From NCBI RefSeq assembly GCF_916700565.1, contig NZ_CAKAKO010000006.1, forward strand, positions 62,001 to 126,000: a DNA stretch of 64,000 bases, in the 5' to 3' direction. This document shows, piece by piece, positions 1 to 7,418 of the stretch. Under the pieces are notes generated by a model, which did not search any database, was not told the DNA's origin, and saw only the letters and a list, made by a program, of their open reading frames with translations. Origin of the DNA: Xenophilus sp. Marseille-Q4582. GTDB taxonomy: Bacteria; Pseudomonadota; Gammaproteobacteria; Burkholderiales; Burkholderiaceae_C. The translations under genes were made by a program, and so were the position numbers. The stretch's first letter is position 1. Each line of letters starts with the position of its first letter.

Positions 1-727
1 CGGGTTCGGCAGGTGCTGCGCCCTGCCCCAGCTCGTTGGGCTTGAGCCAGTCCGCCTGCAGACCCTGCGAGCCTCGAACGCACCAGATCCGCAGGAATCG
101 CTCGAGCGTCAGCCGGGCTTTGCCTGCCTCTCGCCGGGCTTCGGCCAGAACTGTGTCCGTGACCGGCGCCCGCTTGGCCTTGCGCAGTTGCTGCCAGTCG
201 GCCCAGGTCTGCGGCTCCACGTCGTCTGGGCAGTCCATGACCGGCGCGGGAGGTGCGCGCTTGCGCGCTGTCTTCTTTCCGGAATCAGGATTCAGAGAAT
301 CAGGATTCAGAGAATCAGGGGGTTGTGACCCCCTCTTCATGCCATCGTCATTCCCGGAGTCATCCGGGTCTGATGGCTTCTTGATGGGCGAAAATTCCTG
401 GAGTGATGGCGCCTTGATGACGCTTGGCTTCTCGGAGTAGTGGGGAGTTTGGTGCTCTTTGAACTTCAGAATCTGGATGGCATGAAGGCCGTCCACTTCG
501 TAGCGCAGGATGAATTTCCAGCGCTGCAGTTCTTGGAGTAGAGGCTCCACATCCACGGTGTCAGCCGGGAACAGCTCGCCCTTGATCCGCTTCGGTCGGT
601 CCTCGAGGCGGCCTTCACGATCGGCGAGGCACCACAGGCCAGCGAAGCACAGGCGGGCCCAGGGTGTGCACTCGGCGAGGTCTTCGTTCTTGAAGAAGCC
701 GGGCTTGATGTTGCGTGCGCGGGCCAT
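1..727 (-). CDS. Phage replication initiation protein (partial, runs off left edge)
   Basis: Open reading frame with no stop to base 1, read leftward from the ATG at 727-725. The product begins MARARNIKPGFFKNEDLAEC and continues with a winged-helix-like region rich in W/L/R (about residues 20-90), then a Ser/Pro/Asp-rich linker and a helical C-terminal part. This is the pattern of phage replisome-organizer (lambda O / DnaT-like) proteins that recruit the host helicase to the phage origin. Its start codon overlaps the HNH gene stop by one base (TGATG), so it is probably translationally coupled. The C-terminus is not visible, and the three near-identical SLNPDSLNPDSG-type repeats near residue 150 are linker. 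Confidence 0.65.
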   Translation of the reverse strand, partial: MARARNIKPGFFKNEDLAECTPWARLCFAGLWCLADREGRLEDRPKRIKGELFPADTVDVEPLLQELQRWKFILRYEVDGLHAIQILKFKEHQTPHYSEKPSVIKAPSLQEFSPIKKPSDPDDSGNDDGMKRGSQPPDSLNPDSLNPDSGKKTARKRAPPAPVMDCPDDVEPQTWADWQQLRKAKRAPVTDTVLAEARREAGKARLTLERFLRIWCVRGSQGLQADWLKPNELGQGAAPAEP

Positions 728-1269
728 CAGTCGGCTCCCCCTTCTTGCTCACGGACCTTGTTCCAGCAGACGCCGCAGAAGTAGCGGAACACCTTCCACT
801 CGCTCACGCGCGACCCCATGGCTATGTCCATCGCCTCGAGCACTTCGTGCACACCCAGCTTCTCGATGAAGCGCTTGATGCTGGTGATCTCGGTGCGCGG
901 GGCGGTCTTCACGTCCTTGCCGTAGCGGACCTCGAGCACGCGCCAAGCGTCTGCATCCAGCCGCTGACGCTTCGCCTCGAGGATCTCGGCGTAGCCCTGG
1001 AGCTGTGCTTCACGCTCGGCCACCTGGGCAGCCTTTTGAGCAAGCGTTTCAGGCGCGACGTTCAGCAGCCGCGCGCCCTTGCCGGCGTTGCAGGGCTCGC
1101 AGGCCGTCACCAGGTTGTCGATCTCGTTCGTACCTCCCTCTGCGACGGGGTGGATGTGGTCCACGTGCAGCAGGACGCCTGGCGGGTGAGCGCCGCAGTA
1201 CTGGCACGTGAAGGCATCACGCTTGAACACTTCGAAGCGGGTCTTCTTCGATACGGTTTGGCGCTTCAT
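727..1269 (-). CDS. HNH endonuclease
   Basis: 180 aa. The N-terminal 60 residues hold an HNH fold: zinc-type pair CQYC (about 22-25), the core HVDHIHP (35-41), N at about 51 in the IDNLV segment, and a second pair CEPC. The C-terminal two thirds is helical and unassigned. HNH nucleases of this size are common next to phage replication genes, where they nick DNA or act as selfish cargo. The start overlaps the upstream gene (ATGA) and the stop overlaps the replication gene, so it is part of the cro-led leftward operon. Confidence 0.85.
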   Translation of the reverse strand: MKRQTVSKKTRFEVFKRDAFTCQYCGAHPPGVLLHVDHIHPVAEGGTNEIDNLVTACEPCNAGKGARLLNVAPETLAQKAAQVAEREAQLQGYAEILEAKRQRLDADAWRVLEVRYGKDVKTAPRTEITSIKRFIEKLGVHEVLEAMDIAMGSRVSEWKVFRYFCGVCWNKVREQEGGAD

Positions 1270-1463
1270 GCCTCACCTCCACGCGCGGCCGCGCGCGCCT
1301 TGTCGCCTTCCAGCATGAAAAAGCAGCCCTGGTCGCGCTCCCTGATCGCCGCGTTCTGCGCCGCCAGCCAGCACTTGGCCATCTCGCGGTCGCCCGCGGC
1401 GTAGCAGGCCAGCATGTGCCGGCCGCAGGCGGCGATGAGGCGTTCCCTCTGCGCGCTGGTCAT
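1266..1463 (-). CDS. Small phage protein of unknown function
   Basis: 65 aa, starting MTSAQRERLIAACGRHMLAC. Almost entirely helical, with three Cys. It overlaps both neighbours by 4 bases (ATGA), which supports it as a true member of the leftward operon. No recognised domain. Confidence 0.6.
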   Translation of the reverse strand: MTSAQRERLIAACGRHMLACYAAGDREMAKCWLAAQNAAIRERDQGCFFMLEGDKARAAARGGEA

Positions 1464-1855
1464 GCAGACACCCGCAGGTCGCGGAACAGGGCGCGCTCGA
1501 TCTGGCGGGCGTGCTCCAGCTCCTTGATGCGTTCCTCGGCCTGGCGCAGCTTCTGCTCGAGCAGCGTCTCGCGCTTGCGCAGGCTGGTCAGGTCGTAGCC
1601 GCGGGCCTGCAGCATCCACAGCAGCGGCGCGTCGTTGCCGCAGTGGTCCATGACGGCGGTCAGCTTGGGCCAAATGACGCCCTCCTGGCCGGACTCCCAG
1701 CGCGACCACTGGGCCTTGTCCATCTTGAGCGCGTCGGTCATTTCCTTGGGCTCGTAGCCGGCGGCGCGCGCGCACAGGGCGATGGCGGCTCCAAGGGTCT
1801 TCTCGCGGGCCACCTCTGCAGGGGTGACTTCGGTGGGCATGCCGGCTTGATTCAC
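1460..1855 (-). CDS. CII-like helix-turn-helix regulator
   Basis: About 131 aa from the GTG at 1855 (preceded by GAGG), or 126 aa from the ATG at 1840. An N-terminal HTH (EMTDALKMDKAQWSRWESG, about residues 40-60) is followed by a C-terminal coiled coil (LRKRETLLEQKLRQAEERI). Position between cro and the replication genes, size and HTH plus coiled coil fit the role of lambda CII, a tetrameric activator of the lysogenic promoters. Assignment as a CII analogue is inference from synteny; direct repeats of TTGAG spaced 10 bp lie just upstream at 1873-1887. Confidence 0.6.
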   Translation of the reverse strand: MNQAGMPTEVTPAEVAREKTLGAAIALCARAAGYEPKEMTDALKMDKAQWSRWESGQEGVIWPKLTAVMDHCGNDAPLLWMLQARGYDLTSLRKRETLLEQKLRQAEERIKELEHARQIERALFRDLRVSA

Positions 1856-1872
1856 AAGGGGCCTCAATTCAG

Positions 1873-1918
1873 TTGAGTGGTGTTGAGAGGCTCCATGCGA
1901 CAAAAATTTTTCGCATGG
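1873..1918. promoter_or_regulatory. Direct repeat TTGAG-N5-TTGAG and inverted repeat upstream of the CII-like gene
   Basis: Two TTGAG motifs in 10-bp register (about 1873-1887) resemble the spacing of a lambda CII site. Next to them, CCATGCGA (1893-1900) and TCGCATGG (1911-1918) form a perfect 8-bp inverted repeat around a 10-base A/T spacer, an operator-like or hairpin-forming site. The function is inferred only. Confidence 0.4.
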
Positions 1919-1980
1919 AACACGTGTACGACGCGGCCCTGCGCGGCCTGGAGATGGCGTTGCAGGGGCGTCCGCACCCT

Positions 1981-2019
1981 CGCGGGGTAGAGTCCAGATT
2001 CCCCAACCTGGACCCCGCG
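1981..2019 (+). promoter_or_regulatory. Bulged stem-loop in the leader of the 2033 gene
   Basis: CGCGGGG (1981-1987) plus TCCAG (1993-1997) pair with CTGGA plus CCCCGCG (2008-2019), leaving a 5-base bulge and a 10-base loop. It lies 13 bases before the ATG at 2033 and could be a structured leader. Confidence 0.35.
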
Positions 2020-2032
2020 AGGGGCGGACGAA

Positions 2033-2290
2033 ATGAACGAGTCGGAATCGATCAGGACGGCGCTTGCCGTGGCGCAAGCAGCGTTCGAGCTGAACGTGGC
2101 GCTCATGGACAAGCTGGTGAAGCTGGGAGTCATGACCGACTCCGACGCGCTGCAAGCTGTGCAATCAGCGCGGCGCAGCCTAGAACTGTCAGGCCACGAG
2201 TCAGCCCTGCGATCCAGCGTGATGCTGGAGCTGCTGGAAGACCGGATGACGGGTCAAGGCGACCACCAGCAAGGACCCACGCCCGGTTGA
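2033..2290 (+). CDS. Small helical phage protein, unknown
   Basis: 85 aa, starting MNESESIRTALAVAQAAFEL, amphipathic helices throughout and a flexible C-terminus. The sequence before the ATG (GGGGCGGACGAA) gives a plausible ribosome site. It conflicts with the minus-strand ORF 2130-2426, so at most one of the two may be expressed in the overlap; the amino acid composition favours this one. Confidence 0.5.
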   Translation: MNESESIRTALAVAQAAFELNVALMDKLVKLGVMTDSDALQAVQSARRSLELSGHESALRSSVMLELLEDRMTGQGDHQQGPTPG

Positions 2291-2426
2291 TCTCGTCCGC
2301 CAGCAGCGCTGGCGCGCAGGGCCTCTCTGCGATCACCCGCAGCCCTGTCTTCACCCTCACCCACGCATGCCCGCACGATGGGCACTGCAGGCGCTCGGCG
2401 CTGCTCGGGCCTGCCGCCTCAGCCAT
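2130..2426 (-). CDS. Possible zinc-ribbon small protein downstream of cro
   Basis: 98 aa. Its start overlaps the end of the Cro gene by 8 bases. Residues 15-18 read CPSC followed by GHAW, half of a zinc ribbon, but no second Cys pair is present. The last half overlaps the plus-strand ORF 2033-2290 and looks low in coding quality. Alternative reading: a spurious ORF. Confidence 0.35.
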   Translation of the reverse strand: MAEAAGPSSAERLQCPSCGHAWVRVKTGLRVIAERPCAPALLADEINRAWVLAGGRLDPSSGLPAAPASRWIAGLTRGLTVLGCAALIAQLAARRSRS

Positions 2427-2661
2427 TCGCCACCTCGGCGGGGGCGGTGGGCTCCGGCAGCTCCGCGCTGCCGTAGATGTGGTCGAAGCCGATGGCCAGG
2501 CCGCGCTCGTTGGCGAATGCGATCAGGGCCTTGGCCGCGTCCGGGGGGACCGTCTGCCCCTTCTCGTAGAACGACACATTGCTCTGCGAGCACTTCATGC
2601 CGTCAGCCAGAACTGCCTGTGTGACGCGCAGGCGGTCGCGGATCGCTCGAATTGGGTTCAT
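2419..2661 (-). CDS. cro: Cro-type repressor
   Basis: 80 aa with a helix-turn-helix (TQAVLADGMKCSQSNVSFYE, about residues 14-33) followed by a conserved FDHIYG segment near residue 60, the pattern of Cro/YdaS-like proteins of Burkholderiales prophages. It binds the operators at 2673-2706 and favours lytic growth by blocking repressor synthesis. Divergent from the CI gene. Its promoter's -10 box ends 7 bases before the ATG, so the mRNA is predicted to be leaderless or nearly so. Confidence 0.85.
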   Translation of the reverse strand: MNPIRAIRDRLRVTQAVLADGMKCSQSNVSFYEKGQTVPPDAAKALIAFANERGLAIGFDHIYGSAELPEPTAPAEVANG

Positions 2662-2667
2662 GCCTAA

Positions 2668-2706
2668 TTATTAGTCCGACTGATTCGTTCCGTCAACAGT
2701 CCGACT
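2668..2706 (-). promoter_or_regulatory. PR promoter with two CI/Cro operators
   Basis: Reading leftward, -35 TTGACG (2696-2691), a 17-base spacer, and -10 TAATAA (2673-2668). Two 9-base operators AGTCCGACT lie at 2673-2681 and 2698-2706, 25 bp centre to centre; one touches the -10 and the other flanks the -35. The same arrangement recurs at 4817-4855, which makes these the likely CI/Cro binding sites. Confidence 0.8.
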
Positions 2707-2743
2707 GTTTGTGCCGTATGAGGCGCGCTAATAGGCTCATGGC

Positions 2744-3538
2744 ATGCCAGCGAAGCCACTGACCGAACGACAACTTGCCGATGCGGCCGAGCTGAAGAGC
2801 CTTTTCCGCCACTGGCAGGCTGCTCGCCGTATCCAGGGTGCGGAGTCTTCGCAGGAGTGGGCCGCCGAGCAGATGGGATTCGGGCAGAGCGCGCTCAACC
2901 AGTACCTGAACGGCAAGATTCCACTCAACCCGGAGGCGGCCTCGAAGTTCGCGCAGCTGCTTGGGGTGGAGGTTGGGGACTTCAGCGAAGCTGCCGCGGA
3001 GGAGATTGCGCAGATCACGGCAAGGACCGTGCTTGGCGGTGCTGCCAGGAACGTGCGCTTGCCTGGAGCCGGCGGCCCGCCGGCGGTCGCTACCGACTAC
3101 CTCCCTGGTTTCGAGAAGATGAGTGTTCCCCTGTTGGCCAACAGCGGAAGCATGGGCCAGGGCGACGATCAGCTGCACGAGGAGGTGATGACGGGCAGCC
3201 TGCCTGTGTCGCCTGAATGGGCTCTGAGAACGCTCAAGCCGACTTCACTGCAGAACCTCCGCTTCATTCACGGCTACGGCGACTCCATGAAGGGGACGTT
3301 CGAAGACGGCGACATCCTTCTGGTGGACATCGGCGTCAAGGATCCGCGAATTGATGGCGTCTACGTTCTTGAGGCCAATGACCGGATTTACATCAAGCGC
3401 GTGCGGCAGCGGATCAATGGCGAATTTGAGATCAGCAGCGATAACCCGAAAGTCAAGACTATTGATGTGCTCGACGGGAATACTCCGGTCGAATGTCGGG
3501 GCCGCGTGCTGTGGGCTTGGAACGGCGTAAAACTATAG
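2744..3538 (+). CDS. cI: CI-type phage repressor with S24 autopeptidase domain
   Basis: 264 aa. N-terminal HTH (about residues 30-75, containing AAEQMGFGQSALNQYLNG), a linker, then a LexA/CI-type S24 peptidase domain with the nucleophile in GYGDSMKGTF (about 187-196) and the general-base Lys in IYIKRVR. It maintains lysogeny by binding the operators at PR and at the rightward promoter and should be inactivated by RecA-stimulated self-cleavage. A TAATAG box at 2729-2734 sits about 10 bases before the ATG, so its mRNA may also be leaderless, as lambda cI from PRM is. Confidence 0.9.
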   Translation: MPAKPLTERQLADAAELKSLFRHWQAARRIQGAESSQEWAAEQMGFGQSALNQYLNGKIPLNPEAASKFAQLLGVEVGDFSEAAAEEIAQITARTVLGGAARNVRLPGAGGPPAVATDYLPGFEKMSVPLLANSGSMGQGDDQLHEEVMTGSLPVSPEWALRTLKPTSLQNLRFIHGYGDSMKGTFEDGDILLVDIGVKDPRIDGVYVLEANDRIYIKRVRQRINGEFEISSDNPKVKTIDVLDGNTPVECRGRVLWAWNGVKL

Positions 3539-3546
3539 GAGCGAGG

Positions 3547-3924
3547 ATGCGGAATTTTCTTATCGGCGCGGCTCTGATCGCTGCCAGCGGAATTGCCCAA
3601 GCGGACTGCCGATTGGCCACACGCAATTTCGAGGTATCTCGGAACAATATGCGCCCCGATGTGGCCATGGTGCAGAGGGCCTACGATGAAATGGCCGCTG
3701 CTTGTGGGTATGGGCCGCAGACGTTTGTCCCAGCCCCTGCACCACAGTACCAGCCGCCGCCACCGCCGGCTCGCGCGCCGCAATCTGCGACGGTCAGCCG
3801 CTGCGACGCACGTGGGTGCTGGGACATCATGGGCACCCGCTACAACATGAACCAGAACGGGACGTTTTTTCGCCAGGACGGCGCCTTCTGCTCCGCGCAG
3901 GGCCGCAGCATGGTCTGCCAATAA
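3547..3924 (+). CDS. Secreted small protein of unknown function
   Basis: 125 aa with a signal peptide (MRNFLIGAALIAASGIAQA, cleavage after AQA), a proline-rich stretch near residues 60-77, and six Cys in the mature part suggesting disulfides in the periplasm. Starts 8 bases after the repressor gene with AGGAG upstream, so it is probably co-transcribed in the lysogen and may be a lysogenic-conversion gene. No family recognised. Confidence 0.65.
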   Translation: MRNFLIGAALIAASGIAQADCRLATRNFEVSRNNMRPDVAMVQRAYDEMAAACGYGPQTFVPAPAPQYQPPPPPARAPQSATVSRCDARGCWDIMGTRYNMNQNGTFFRQDGAFCSAQGRSMVCQ

Positions 3925-3955
3925 CCCGACGCCCGCGTCATTTAGGAGAAGAGAG

Positions 3956-4162
3956 ATGGACCCAGTAGTTTTTCAAGCTGCAGCCACGATCATGGCCGCA
4001 AAGGTGGCATCCGAGCCTCAGAAATTCATCAACGATACGAATGCCACCACCGAGCTAAAGACAATTTTTCTGAGCACCTACGACGTGCTGGAGATTGCTT
4101 CCCAAGAGATCAAAAACCGGGCTAGGCAGCAGCGCTTCCCCGGCCGCCCGCCTGGCGCCTGA
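3956..4162 (+). CDS. Small phage protein, unknown
   Basis: 68 aa, starting MDPVVFQAAATIMAAKVASE, helical. AGGAGAAGAGAG precedes the ATG. Third gene of the repressor transcription unit. No recognised domain. Confidence 0.5.
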   Translation: MDPVVFQAAATIMAAKVASEPQKFINDTNATTELKTIFLSTYDVLEIASQEIKNRARQQRFPGRPPGA

Positions 4163-4289
4163 GCGCATCCGCGCGTAATTCGTCTTTGCAGTCGAGATAT
4201 GCGCGCGCGAACTCTTGCCCGCTGAACGGGTAGTGATCTGAGCCACGGTACTTGAGAGCCGCGAGCAAGGGCAGTAGCAGTCTGATCAT
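4122..4289 (-). CDS. Very small ORF with hydrophobic N-terminus
   Basis: 55 aa from the ATG at 4289 (GGAG 7 bases upstream); 59 aa if the upstream ATG at 4301 is used. Starts MIRLLLPLLAALKYRGSDHY, then a hydrophilic helix. It overlaps the end of the 3956 gene on the other strand by 41 bases. It would follow the 4342-4545 gene in a leftward pair. Confidence 0.4.
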   Translation of the reverse strand: MIRLLLPLLAALKYRGSDHYPFSGQEFARAYLDCKDELRADALRRQAGGRGSAAA

Positions 4290-4341
4290 TCGGTTCTCCA
4301 TAGAAAGCCGCCATTCTGCGCCGCTGCCCTCCCGATGTCGC

Positions 4342-4545
4342 TCAATGGTGGGGGCCTACCCGCAGCCACACCCATAGGCTCAGTGCCACTCCCGTCAATC
4401 CGATGATCAGCAGGCTCAGGAACAAGCTCAGATCGCTGTTCAAGCGGAAGCAAAAGTCCACGCTCCAGGCGCCCAGGATCACGAAGATGGTGATTCGCTT
4501 GGCTCGGCGCAGGCGATCTCGAGTTCTGTTCGTTCTGTTCTTCAC
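4342..4545 (-). CDS. Small membrane protein (two predicted helices)
   Basis: 67 aa from the GTG at 4545, preceded by AGGAAGG. Basic N-terminus followed by two hydrophobic segments (about residues 18-33 and 38-60) and a short cytoplasmic tail. Function unknown. It partly overlaps a plus-strand ORF (4487-4735). Confidence 0.4.
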   Translation of the reverse strand: MKNRTNRTRDRLRRAKRITIFVILGAWSVDFCFRLNSDLSLFLSLLIIGLTGVALSLWVWLRVGPHH

Positions 4546-4735
4546 GTGGCCTTCCTGGCTTGCGTTCATCTCGGCGGCCATCTACGCCGCAACATCGGAC
4601 CCCGGTAGCGTTTCGCCGGGCCTGTGGCGCTTCCGGGTGTGGGGCGCCGCGGCAGTAGCCTTCACCATCGCCTTCGACCTCTCCGAGCACCCATGGCGCC
4701 GATGGCGGCGCTGGGCTCGCCGCAACCCCGCTTGA
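4487..4735 (+). CDS. Small basic membrane protein, unknown
   Basis: 82 aa, Arg-rich N-terminus, two hydrophobic segments, Arg/Trp-rich C-terminus. A strong terminator begins at its stop codon, which supports it as a real transcription-unit end. The overlap with the minus-strand ORF 4342-4545 makes both calls uncertain. Confidence 0.4.
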   Translation: MVIRLARRRRSRVLFVLFFTWPSWLAFISAAIYAATSDPGSVSPGLWRFRVWGAAAVAFTIAFDLSEHPWRRWRRWARRNPA

Positions 4736-4758
4736 AGCCGCCCCCAAGGCGGCTTTTT
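4735..4758 (+). terminator. Rho-independent terminator
   Basis: Stem AAGCCGCC / GGCGGCTT (4735-4742 and 4748-4755), 5-base loop, then a T run. It insulates the repressor-side genes from the rightward promoter. Confidence 0.75.
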
Positions 4759-4816
4759 CAATGCCCGCGGCGCGCGGGCTGCGTCGACCTGTTGCCAAGC
4801 CACCGCACAAATTATC

Positions 4817-4855
4817 AGTCCGACTGTTGACACCACAAAACAGTCGGACTAATAT
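4817..4855 (+). promoter_or_regulatory. Rightward early promoter with two CI/Cro operators
   Basis: -35 TTGACA (4827-4832), 17-base spacer, -10 TAATAT (4850-4855): near-consensus sigma-70. Operators AGTCCGACT (4817-4825) and AGTCGGACT (4842-4850) have the same 25-bp spacing and the same placement over -35 and -10 as at PR. It drives the operon beginning at 4882. Confidence 0.85.
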
Positions 4856-4881
4856 TCATCCATCAACACAGGAGAGACGTG

Positions 4882-5085
4882 ATGGATGAACAGATGACCA
4901 AGATCGGAGGCGGCGACGTCCGCGAGGTGGCGCAGTCCATCGAGTTGCACAGCAACAGCGTGCGCCTGGACCGCGGCGCCGACCTCCCGGACCTCGTGAT
5001 TCAAGGCCTGACGGACGACGAAGCGCGCAAGTTCGCTGAGTGGTTCGGCAGCCCGGTGTCGCTGTACTTCGGGAGCCGGGCATGA
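4882..5085 (+). CDS. First gene of the rightward operon, unknown
   Basis: 67 aa, starting MDEQMTKIGGGDVREVAQSI. GGAGAG precedes the ATG (a GTG three bases earlier is in frame). Predicted alpha/beta fold, no family recognised. The next ATG overlaps the stop (ATGA). Confidence 0.6.
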   Translation: MDEQMTKIGGGDVREVAQSIELHSNSVRLDRGADLPDLVIQGLTDDEARKFAEWFGSPVSLYFGSRA

Positions 5086-5546
5086 GCGCCCTCCCGATCC
5101 CCGCCTTCGACGCGATGGGCGTGCAGCTTGCGGCGCTGCGCAGTGCCCAGGCGCCGCTGCAGAACAAGCGCCGCGCTCTGATCGACCAGAAGATGTGCCT
5201 CGCAGTGGGCGCGACGGACGACGCGTTCAGCACGGACCTGTCGTACCGCGAGTACGTGGCCGACGCGCTCCACTTCGCGGCTTCGCAGTGGCGCAAGGAC
5301 GAGCCCGAGCGCCGCGGCCTGTACGAGTACCGCTACGACGCGGAGGCGCCGGCGGACCTGCTGTGCTTCATGGAGGTGGACGACGGGGGCGGCATGTACC
5401 TCGAGCGCGCCTACCTGGGCCCCTTCGACGTGACCGAGCTGGTCTTCCCCATCAAGAAGCGGATCGAGGAAGCGGCCGAGCGACACCACTACCTGGAAAC
5501 GCTGCGCGCCCGCACCGACAACCGCATCCCCTCGGAGGCTTGCTGA
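5082..5546 (+). CDS. Phage protein, unknown
   Basis: 154 aa, acidic, starting MSALPIPAFDAMGVQLAALR. The N-terminal part is helical, the central part has several Tyr/Trp-rich strands. ATGA-coupled to the preceding gene. No family recognised. Confidence 0.6.
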   Translation: MSALPIPAFDAMGVQLAALRSAQAPLQNKRRALIDQKMCLAVGATDDAFSTDLSYREYVADALHFAASQWRKDEPERRGLYEYRYDAEAPADLLCFMEVDDGGGMYLERAYLGPFDVTELVFPIKKRIEEAAERHHYLETLRARTDNRIPSEAC

Positions 5547-5548
5547 TC

Positions 5549-5767
5549 ATGGCGAAGAAGAAATCACCTACTCAACGCATCGAGCGCCTGGAAGGCATCG
5601 TGGTCGGCGCTGGCTTCCTGTTGCTGAAGCTGAAGCAGCAGTACGGCGCTGATTTCAGCGTCGGCATGAATCAGATGGTCATGGAGTGCATCCGTGACTG
5701 CAGGCAGGTCGAATCTGCACGAGAGCAACGAGCTGCCTCTCAGGCCACCGGGGAGGCGCAATCGTGA
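5549..5767 (+). CDS. Small basic coiled-coil-like protein, unknown
   Basis: 72 aa, starting MAKKKSPTQRIERLEGIVVG, a charged N-terminus followed by a long amphipathic helix. Two bases after the preceding stop and overlapping the following GTG. No known family. Confidence 0.5.
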   Translation: MAKKKSPTQRIERLEGIVVGAGFLLLKLKQQYGADFSVGMNQMVMECIRDCRQVESAREQRAASQATGEAQS

Positions 5768-5985
5768 TCCGCGTCCCCTTCCCCGCCGACGTGTCCAACA
5801 CGGTCCTGCGCCATCCGCGCAGCCTCGACCAGCACCACCCCTACCTGCGCAGCGGCAGCGTGTGCCTCACCACTGACACCAGCGGCGACGCGGCCGAGAT
5901 CGCAGCGCAGCGTCGCACCGAGCGCCGGTTCGTGGCCGCGTGCATCTTTCTGCTGCTCTGCGCGGCGCCTTTCATTTGGAGTTGA
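5764..5985 (+). CDS. Small single-span membrane protein
   Basis: 73 aa from a GTG start that overlaps the previous stop (GTGA). Polar N-terminal region, then a hydrophobic C-terminal helix (VAACIFLLLCAAPFIW) that would anchor it in the inner membrane as a tail-anchored protein. Function unknown. Confidence 0.5.
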   Translation: MIRVPFPADVSNTVLRHPRSLDQHHPYLRSGSVCLTTDTSGDAAEIAAQRRTERRFVAACIFLLLCAAPFIWS

Positions 5986-5987
5986 GC

Positions 5988-6248
5988 ATGAGCAAGACAG
6001 GCAAGGCCTTGTGGAAGCTGCTTGATGACGTGGACCAGTGGGAAGTGACCCGATACACGATTCTTCACAAGAACACCGGCCATGAGTTCTGTATGGCCAA
6101 CGGCGGCTTTTTCTTCCAGGGCTATGACGGCACGCCCAAGACCATCGGGTTGATCGAACGGCACTTCTTGTTCCGGAAGGCCCGCCGAATCGCTGACATC
6201 AGGCTTGCACGTGCCCTACGCGGCGCTCAACAGGAAGCACAGCCATGA
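5988..6248 (+). CDS. Phage protein, unknown
   Basis: 86 aa, starting MSKTGKALWKLLDDVDQWEV. Mixed alpha/beta with an aromatic-rich centre (NGGFFFQGYDG). Overlaps the next gene by 4 bases. No family recognised. Confidence 0.55.
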   Translation: MSKTGKALWKLLDDVDQWEVTRYTILHKNTGHEFCMANGGFFFQGYDGTPKTIGLIERHFLFRKARRIADIRLARALRGAQQEAQP

Positions 6249-6463
6249 GCGACCTCACGGACCTCTCCCCAACCGCCCTTGCCGAGCTTGAGATCGGCAG
6301 CCAGCAGGACCACAACGCGCGGCACGCAGAGAACGTGCGGCGCACGCGGGACACGCACGCGCCGCTGGTGAGCTGGCCGGCGTTCGTGGTGCTGCTGATA
6401 ACCGCCCTTTCCCTCATCGCCGCAGGGATCGTGACCTGGGCCTTTCCGGAGATGCCGAAATGA
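6245..6463 (+). CDS. Small single-span membrane protein
   Basis: 72 aa. Hydrophilic N-terminal half, one transmembrane helix (about residues 44-66, WPAFVVLLITALSLIAAGIV), short tail. Overlaps the exonuclease gene by 4 bases. Unknown role. Confidence 0.5.
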   Translation: MSDLTDLSPTALAELEIGSQQDHNARHAENVRRTRDTHAPLVSWPAFVVLLITALSLIAAGIVTWAFPEMPK

Positions 6464-7392
6464 ACGCAGTTGCCGAACAACCCGTGCGCGACGCCGCAGT
6501 TGCAGCAGACCGTCGCCACTTCCTGGGCGGCTCCGACGCCGCCTCTGTGCTGGGCATCAGCCCGTGGAAGACGCCCTTCCAGCTGTGGCAGCAGAAGACC
6601 CAACCCTTCGACGAAGTCGAAGTGATCACGCCGCAGAAGCAGCGCATCTTCAAGCGCGGCCACCGCATGGAGCCCTATGTGGTCGACCTGCTGAGCGAGG
6701 AAACAGGCCTGCAGATCACTCGCCGCAATCAGCGCTACATCGACCCCGAGTTTCCTTTCCTGGCGGCCGAGATCGACGCAGAGGCCGCCACAGGCGAGAA
6801 CGTCGAGATCAAGACCGTGAGCCCGTTCAAGGCCTCCGAGTGGGGCGAGATGGACACCGACGCCATCCCTGTGCACTACACGGCCCAGGCGCAGCACGGC
6901 CTGATGATCACCGGCGCCCCGGTGTGCGTCTTCGGCGTGCTGATCGGCGGCGACGACTTTCGCGTCTACCGCGTCGAGCGTGACGACCAAGTGATCGCCG
7001 CGCTGCGCCAGCGCGAGGTGTCCTTCTGGCGCGACTACGTCGAGACCCTGACGCCGCCTCCGGCCGTCAACCCCGACGACCTGGCCCGCATGTTTCCCAA
7101 GGACATTGGCACGGCCGTGGAAGCCACAGAGTCCGCCCTGATCGCCTACAACGAGATCAAGGCCCTGCGCCCGCAGTTGAAGGAACTGGAAGCGCGCATC
7201 GAAGAGCACCAGGACACGCTGCGCGCCGCGATGGGGCCGGCGGCCCGCCTGCTGATGGATGGCCAGGAGATCGCCTCCTGGAAGACGCAGAGCGCCACGC
7301 GCTTTGACCAGTCCGCATTCAAGGCCGCCCATCCCGACTTGGCCGCCCTGTTCATGAAGACCACCGAGAGCCGCGTCCTGCGCTTGAAGTGA
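6460..7392 (+). CDS. YqaJ-family phage recombination exonuclease
   Basis: 310 aa. Lambda-exonuclease (YqaJ) fold with its PD-(D/E)XK signature: GGSDAASVLG (23-32), GHRMEPYV (67-74), Asp106 in AAEIDAEA, and the E-I-K motif (116-118). Degrades the 5' strand of double-stranded ends and hands 3' single strands to the annealase. Directly followed by the RecT gene, the usual exonuclease/annealase pair for phage recombination and end repair. The C-terminal 80 residues are helical. Confidence 0.93.
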   Translation: MNAVAEQPVRDAAVAADRRHFLGGSDAASVLGISPWKTPFQLWQQKTQPFDEVEVITPQKQRIFKRGHRMEPYVVDLLSEETGLQITRRNQRYIDPEFPFLAAEIDAEAATGENVEIKTVSPFKASEWGEMDTDAIPVHYTAQAQHGLMITGAPVCVFGVLIGGDDFRVYRVERDDQVIAALRQREVSFWRDYVETLTPPPAVNPDDLARMFPKDIGTAVEATESALIAYNEIKALRPQLKELEARIEEHQDTLRAAMGPAARLLMDGQEIASWKTQSATRFDQSAFKAAHPDLAALFMKTTESRVLRLK

Positions 7393-7418
7393 CCCGACCA
7401 CCACCAGAGGAAAGCACC

